From Anaeramoeba flamelloides (Eukaryota > Metamonada > Anaeramoebidae), in NCBI GenBank assembly GCA_027625915.1, contig JANTQA010000070.1:6701001-6765000 (forward strand): a stretch of DNA of 64,000 nucleotides, in the 5' to 3' direction. Below, in pieces: positions 63,430 through 64,000 of this stretch; within the stretch, counting starts at the first letter, position 1, and each line of letters starts with the position of its first letter. The position numbers and the translations under genes were made by a program. The notes below the pieces were generated by a model, which ran no database searches, had not been told where the DNA came from, and saw nothing but the letters and a program-made list of their open reading frames with translations.

Positions 63430-64000
63430 CAAAAGTTTATAGATGTGAAAAAATAAAAAAAAAAAAGTAATGTGAAAAAAATGAAAGAATTGAAAATTTT
63501 TTCAATTGAATATTATTGTTAAAAAGTAGACTTAATAGATAAAGATCTTAGGTTATGTAAGGTTAGTAGGATACTAGTGCTGTTTGTTGTTTATTTCTGT
63601 TTTATTGTTTATTCTCTACATAAGGCCAAGTTGGCAATTATTTTTGTTGACATTGAGTATCAGAAAAAAGTAATACAAAATTAGATTTTGATAAATATAT
63701 ATCTAAAAAATGTAAGTGGACTTGAATCTTTAGATAGAAATATGAGTGTTCAAGAATTTGGAGATCTTAAAAATTGTGAAATTATACACAGCTTTAGTGT
63801 TGAACTTTCGGGTCTATGGTGTTAATTTGAAAACAAAACAAAAAGTTATTGATTAAGTTGATAAGTTTGACAAAATGTGGATCTTGGAGAGACCAAACTC
63901 AAAAAATTATCATATTTTTGATTTAATAAAATCTTTATTGTTAAGGTTTTCAGTTCTTGAAATGATAAAAAAGTTGAATTGTTTATCTTGTAATCTTCGA
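63430..64000. promoter_or_regulatory. Upstream region of the RS-domain gene
   Basis: Non-coding by appearance and slightly richer in G than the rest (TTAGGTTATGTAAGGTTAG at 63549-63567). It presumably contains the promoter of the minus-strand gene starting at 63429. No named motif is recognised. Confidence 0.35.

Noticed and set aside
1-64000. tRNA, rRNA, snRNA or CRISPR loci
   Set aside because: I looked for T-loop-like GGTTCGA motifs, U6-like ACAGAGA, and evenly spaced direct repeats with unique spacers; none was convincing by eye. A tRNAscan and Infernal run would settle this.
1-64000. Retroviral, LTR, Polinton or LINE sequences
   Set aside because: No reverse-transcriptase, integrase, capsid or protein-primed polymerase motif was recognised in any frame, and no long direct terminal repeats were seen. 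The repeats present have inverted ends or no clear ends.

Overview
This is a very AT-rich eukaryotic nuclear segment (by eye about four-fifths A+T) with spliceosomal introns bounded by GTAAGT/GTATGT/GTAAAT-type donors and short TAG or AAG acceptors. Coding sequence is recognisable because it is richer in G+C and uses all 20 amino acids; the rest is T- and A-tract DNA full of short inverted-repeat elements. TAA and TGA end the recognisable reading frames, so the standard code fits. Introns from about 190 nt to about 6 kb, Lys/Glu-rich inserts inside ordinary folds, and the RGS and Ras signalling genes suggest a free-living amoeboid protist. An Anaeramoeba-like metamonad is my best guess from composition and gene style, but nothing here proves it.

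Eight protein genes can be supported, seven on the minus strand and one (importin) on the plus strand. Left to right they are: an RGS-DUF547 fusion (exons within 914-3472); a PAS-like/coiled-coil protein (7481-8890); a TMEM181/GPR178-like seven-pass membrane protein split by a 5,974-nt intron (exons 12385-13124 and 19099-19864); an ER Hsp70 of the GRP170/HYOU1/Lhs1 type ending in HNEL (23123-26263); a Ras-family GTPase with Pro59 and His61 (31193-31978); a TPR protein with a Glu/Lys/Gln insert (36605-38365); an importin-5/Kap121-like beta-karyopherin split by a 3,750-nt intron (42027-49136); a CCAR1/CCAR2 (DBC1)-like protein with a degenerate Nudix fold (50832-52136); and, counted as a ninth but of unknown function, an RS-rich protein in four exons across 7.5 kb (55949-63429). 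Exon joins were chosen by splice-site sequence and matching codon phase, and in four genes also by domain continuity. The genes do not form one pathway: they cover G-protein/Ras signalling, membrane and ER biology, nuclear transport, and RNA processing or transcription.

Intergenic DNA and the three giant introns are packed with non-autonomous inverted-repeat elements. I can distinguish: family K (TIR starting CTAAACTC.TTTTTCA, four copies, one cut by the window edge and one with a helix-turn-helix-like peptide); family M (Tc1/mariner-like MITE starting CAGTG.TCAAAA between TA dinucleotides, four copies, one with another element nested inside); family T and the related foldback F (ends ACCATTGTGAAAA); families V, R, A and D (D is a 1.24-kb duplicated unit); a 197-bp TA-flanked MITE; a perfectly matched 131-bp inverted repeat at 20598-21005; and 65-80-bp palindromes clustered in the importin intron. 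No rRNA, tRNA, CRISPR array or intact transposase was found, and I saw no convincing retroviral or Polinton sequence.
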